DNA of 64,000 bases, taken from contig MU657167.1 in NCBI GenBank assembly GCA_026770575.1, positions 757,084 through 821,083 on the forward strand. The letters run 5' to 3'. Positions 61,337-64,000 of this stretch are shown here, in pieces. Made by a program: the position numbers and the translations under genes. Every line of letters starts with the position of its first letter. Position 1 is the stretch's first letter. This DNA comes from Pelagophyceae sp. CCMP2097 (Eukaryota; Sar; Pelagophyceae). The notes under the pieces were generated by a model. The model ran no database searches and was not told the origin of the DNA. It worked only from the letters and a program-made list of their open reading frames with translations.

Positions 61337-62865
61337 ATGGTGCGTAACGACGCGCGCAGCGGTCGATTGATGCGGGCGGCGGGCGGCGGGGGAAGCCGCG
61401 CGCTCGCCGCGGTGTTGCTGGTCTGCTGCGCGGACTCGCGGAAGGCCGGCGGCGGGAGCTGGCGCGCGGCGGTACGCCCCGTCGTCCATCGAAACGATGC
61501 CGAGTCCCGCCGGAATGACGCCCGCAGGCCAACTACGATCGCGAGGCCTGCGTCTTCGACCCGAGCGGCCGCATCCTGCAGCTCGAGCACCGCGCCCGCG
61601 TCCTCGGCCCGCGACCGCGAAATCCCTCGCAAAGACGCGGCGGCGCCACAGGTACGCTGACGAGGCAGTGCGGCGCGGCGAGCTCGTCGCCGCCGCGATC
61701 TACGACGGCGAGCTTCGTCCCTCGCCGGTCCTTTCAAAGCGGTCGACAGCGGACGCGCGTCTGCAGGCGTCGTCGTCATCTGCGCAGTGCTGCCCAAAAA
61801 CGAGACGGCGCTCCTCAACGCGCCGCGGCCGAAGATCCGACCCCTCGACGACGAACGCGTCTGGGCCGCCGCGACTGGGCTCCGCGCCGACGGCGAGTCC
61901 TGCGGCCGTCGCCCCGAGGCGCATCTGCCCCGCCTGTGCCGCGCGGCGCGGCGAGTGCGCCGTCGACGGTGGTTGCTAGGCCGCGTCCTCGTCGACGAGG
62001 CGCACGCTTACGCGCGGTCCGACTTTGAGACTGAACCGCCTTCGTTGCGATCCATTGCTCGGCACCTCGGCGACGAAATGCACGAGTGCGCCCGCGGCGG
62101 CGGCAAGCGCGCCTTCGGCAAACGGCGGCGTCTCGAACGGACCGCAAACGCGAGGGATCGACGCGGGTTTGAGAGCGTTGGAAGGTTTCGCGCAGAGCGT
62201 CCGCGCGCAGAGCAGCTTTTTCGGGACTTGTTGAGTGGGTGCACTTTCACTCGAGTGGGGGTGGTGTGCAGACGCGCTTTCGTGGGATCCCATGCTCGAT
62301 GCGCGTCGCTGCTCAGGCGCGCGGCTCATCTTCTGCGGCTTTGACTCTGCCGAACAAAAGGACCAACCAGAGATTTGGAGCTCTGGTCCGTCCGGCGACG
62401 TCACCTCGCACGCAGCCTTCGTCGTGCGTTGTCCAAAGGGCAGCGGGGGAGCTCTCCTCTCGAACGGACGCCTAGGCCATGGGCGAAAACGCGGACGAGG
62501 CGCGCGACTGCCTCCGCGACGACGCGCTTGTGACGGACGCGCGAGGCCTCGTCTCGCACGTCGTTTCCTCCGCGCTGAAATGCGCGAGCAACGGCGGCCG
62601 CCGCCAAGTCGACGTCGTCGCGCTCGCAAAGGGCGCCGACGGTCGCGTCCGCGCCTGGCAGGCGCGCCTCGGGGGAGACGACTTTGGGGTGGACGACCTG
62701 GCCGGCGGCGGGCCCGCGCTCGCGCCGCACCTCGCCCGCGACCTCGACGCCGCTCTCGTCGGGCACCACGACGCCGCCGACTCGCGGCAACGGCGCCGGG
62801 CGCTGCGCCGCTCGCTCCGCCACCGACGCCGCGGACGGGAGAGCCCGCCCGGGGAAAAAATGTGA
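61337..62865 (+). CDS. Divergent proteasome alpha-type protein with signal-like N-terminus
   Basis: Pieces of a proteasome alpha fold occur in order: NYDREACVFDPSGRILQLEH (alpha N-terminal signature), YADEAV, AVLPKNETALLN with IRPLDDERVWAAATGLRAD, VLVDEAHAYARSDFE with IARHLGDEMHECARGGGKRA and FG, LIFCGFDSAEQKDQPEIWSS with GPSGDVTSHAA, and MGENADEARDCLRDD to the end. The first exon (61337-61471) and the second (from 61528) join in frame, and the first encodes a hydrophobic stretch RALAAVLLVCCADS like a signal peptide, not seen in cytosolic subunits. Middle exon borders (61600-61740, 61880-61980, 62115-62325) are approximate. The last exon starts about 62476 and carries a C-terminal extension. 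Confidence 0.65.
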
Positions 62866-62970
62866 TTAACGTCCTTGTATTCCCCTAAAGTACCCTCCAC
62901 CAAGCCTCAAACAGGGAACTGGATTTCGAAAATCGTCAGCCTCAAAGGATTTGGGGACGAGGCTGCCTCG

Positions 62971-63991
62971 TCACCAGTCGCGTCCGAGCCCTCCGAGCGG
63001 GCACTCGTCGTCGACGACTGCCGCTGCCGTGACCAGCTTTGCGAGGGCGGCGATCTGGCCGCTGAGCTCGCGCGGCGTCGGGCCGCGCCTCTGTTTGCCG
63101 AAGAGTCTGGGGAAGACGCGGTCTCGGACGGCTGCCGTCGCGGGGATGAGGACTGCAAATTCAAAGCGGACGTCGACGTTGGCTTTCGCGCGGCGCAGCG
63201 CGCGCCTTAACGCGCTGATTGCGCGGCGAGAGAGTTTCGCGCGTACCCAGACGGCGATGGTGAAGACGGCAAGTTTGCCGCCAAGGTCCGCTTCTAAAAG
63301 CCAACTGAGGCTCTTGGCTACTGCCAACTGAGGCTCTTGGCTACTTTTTCGAGGAACGTGCGCAGCAGCGACGCGCACCCAACACCGTCGCCGTGGCGGA
63401 CGACCTGCACCGCGTACAGGCCCAGGGGCGCGTCCACCGCGCCTAGAGGGAAACTGCGGACGGGCGGGCGGTCACGTGCGGCCAGGCGTAGAGCTCTCGG
63501 CAGCGCCTTCAACACCGCCGCCGCGACCTTTGCGCCCGTGGCGTGCGTGGCGACTCACCGTCGGGCGTGCCGCGGGTCACGTTTCCCCACCCCGAGACGC
63601 GGACGAGATCCTGCTCCTGCAGCAGCCGGCCGGCTTGGGGCAGCAGCCTGGCGAGCGCAAGTGCCTATAGGCAGGCGAGTCGGCGGGCCGACAAAGGACC
63701 GACTCTCGTCATCCAGAGGAAGCATGGCTCTTTTAGCCTGCCTGCCAGCTCGGCGTTCAAGTTCCGACCGGGGCCGGCGACGAACAAAGGACGCTTGCTT
63801 TCAAAAGGAACGTGGTGAAAATGACGGACCTCTGATACTGCGCAGTCGACGGACGAGTTCAGGCTGCGCTCCAGCTGCGTCCGCGCGATTTCCTCAAACC
63901 CGGCCGGCTCTTCTAAAACGAGCATATTCAGCCGCACCGCCTCTTTCGCGTCTCGCGCCGCCGCCGCGGTCATCCTCGCGTGAGCCCCCAC
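62971..63991 (-). CDS. Unrecognised multi-exon gene at the window edge
   Basis: Coding pieces on the minus strand: MTAAAARDAKEAVRLNMLVL, then VRHFHHVPFESKRPLFVAGP (63970-63740); LLPQAGRLLQEQDLVRVSGW, then GNVTRGTPDG ending at a GTGAGT donor (63650-63560); LGAVDAPLGLYAVQVVRHGD with ASLLRTFLEK (63480-63340); and LGGKLAVFTIAVWVRAKLSR to GGLGRDW (63280-62971). No family is recognised. The start may lie at 63991 or outside the window, and a further short 3' exon is possible. It is convergent with the proteasome-like gene. Confidence 0.45.
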
Positions 63992-64000
63992 GCAGCGCGC

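Noticed and set aside
1..64000. CRISPR array, bacterial operons or viral structural genes
   Set aside because: No regularly spaced identical repeats with unique spacers were seen. Genes carry spliceosomal-type introns and eukaryotic targeting signals, and no capsid, integrase or reverse-transcriptase motif was recognised in any frame read.

Overview
This is nuclear DNA of a GC-rich eukaryotic alga. Genes lie on both strands and are cut by many very short introns, mostly 29-100 nt, usually with GTGCG-type donors and AG acceptors. A photosynthetic stramenopile, perhaps a pelagophyte, fits best. The support is a radial-spoke protein (flagellum), a Rossmann-thioredoxin protein whose N-terminus looks like a signal peptide plus heterokont plastid motif (AAF at the cut), a soluble PAS hybrid histidine kinase, a bestrophin-family channel and a secreted YHYH protein. 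The organism assignment is inference; no marker gene is present. Splice sites were read by eye. Where exon lengths are given in full they sum to an intact frame, but no transcript data support them.

Layout. 1-4.6 kb is gene-poor and full of interspersed repeats, with a tRNA-like sequence. 4.6-26.9 kb holds a trehalase, a kelch protein, a bestrophin, an arylsulfatase, a NYN-KH nuclease-like protein, a small CXorf65-like protein, an unknown basic protein, a 160-nt assembly gap, an SFI1-like coiled coil, an acyl-CoA oxidase, the Rossmann-thioredoxin fusion and a small unknown protein. 27.5-39.2 kb holds a WD40 propeller, a very large Hook-like coiled coil, a radial-spoke head protein and a divergently arranged coiled-coil gene. 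40.3-42.6 kb is the histidine kinase. 43.0-48.6 kb is one YHYH gene whose 12 small exons are separated by introns stuffed with one degenerate C-rich repeat. After a 1.7-kb repeat-bearing gap, 50.3-64 kb holds an ankyrin-FN3 protein, a DEAD-box helicase, a GT25-like protein, a casein kinase 1, a secreted PEBP, a divergent proteasome alpha-like protein with a signal-like N-terminus, and an unknown gene at the edge.

The genes do not form one pathway. Several are cytoskeletal or ciliary (radial spoke, Hook-like, SFI1-like, perhaps CXorf65-like). Gene packing is tight: the sulfatase and NYN-KH stop codons are 17 bp apart, and the helicase and GT25 genes start head to head within tens of bases.

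Most worth a second look: the repeat-filled introns of the YHYH gene; a non-autonomous element present twice, each copy flanked by its own 13-16 bp direct repeat; the signal-bearing proteasome-like protein; the plastid Rossmann-thioredoxin fusion; and the NYN-KH protein.
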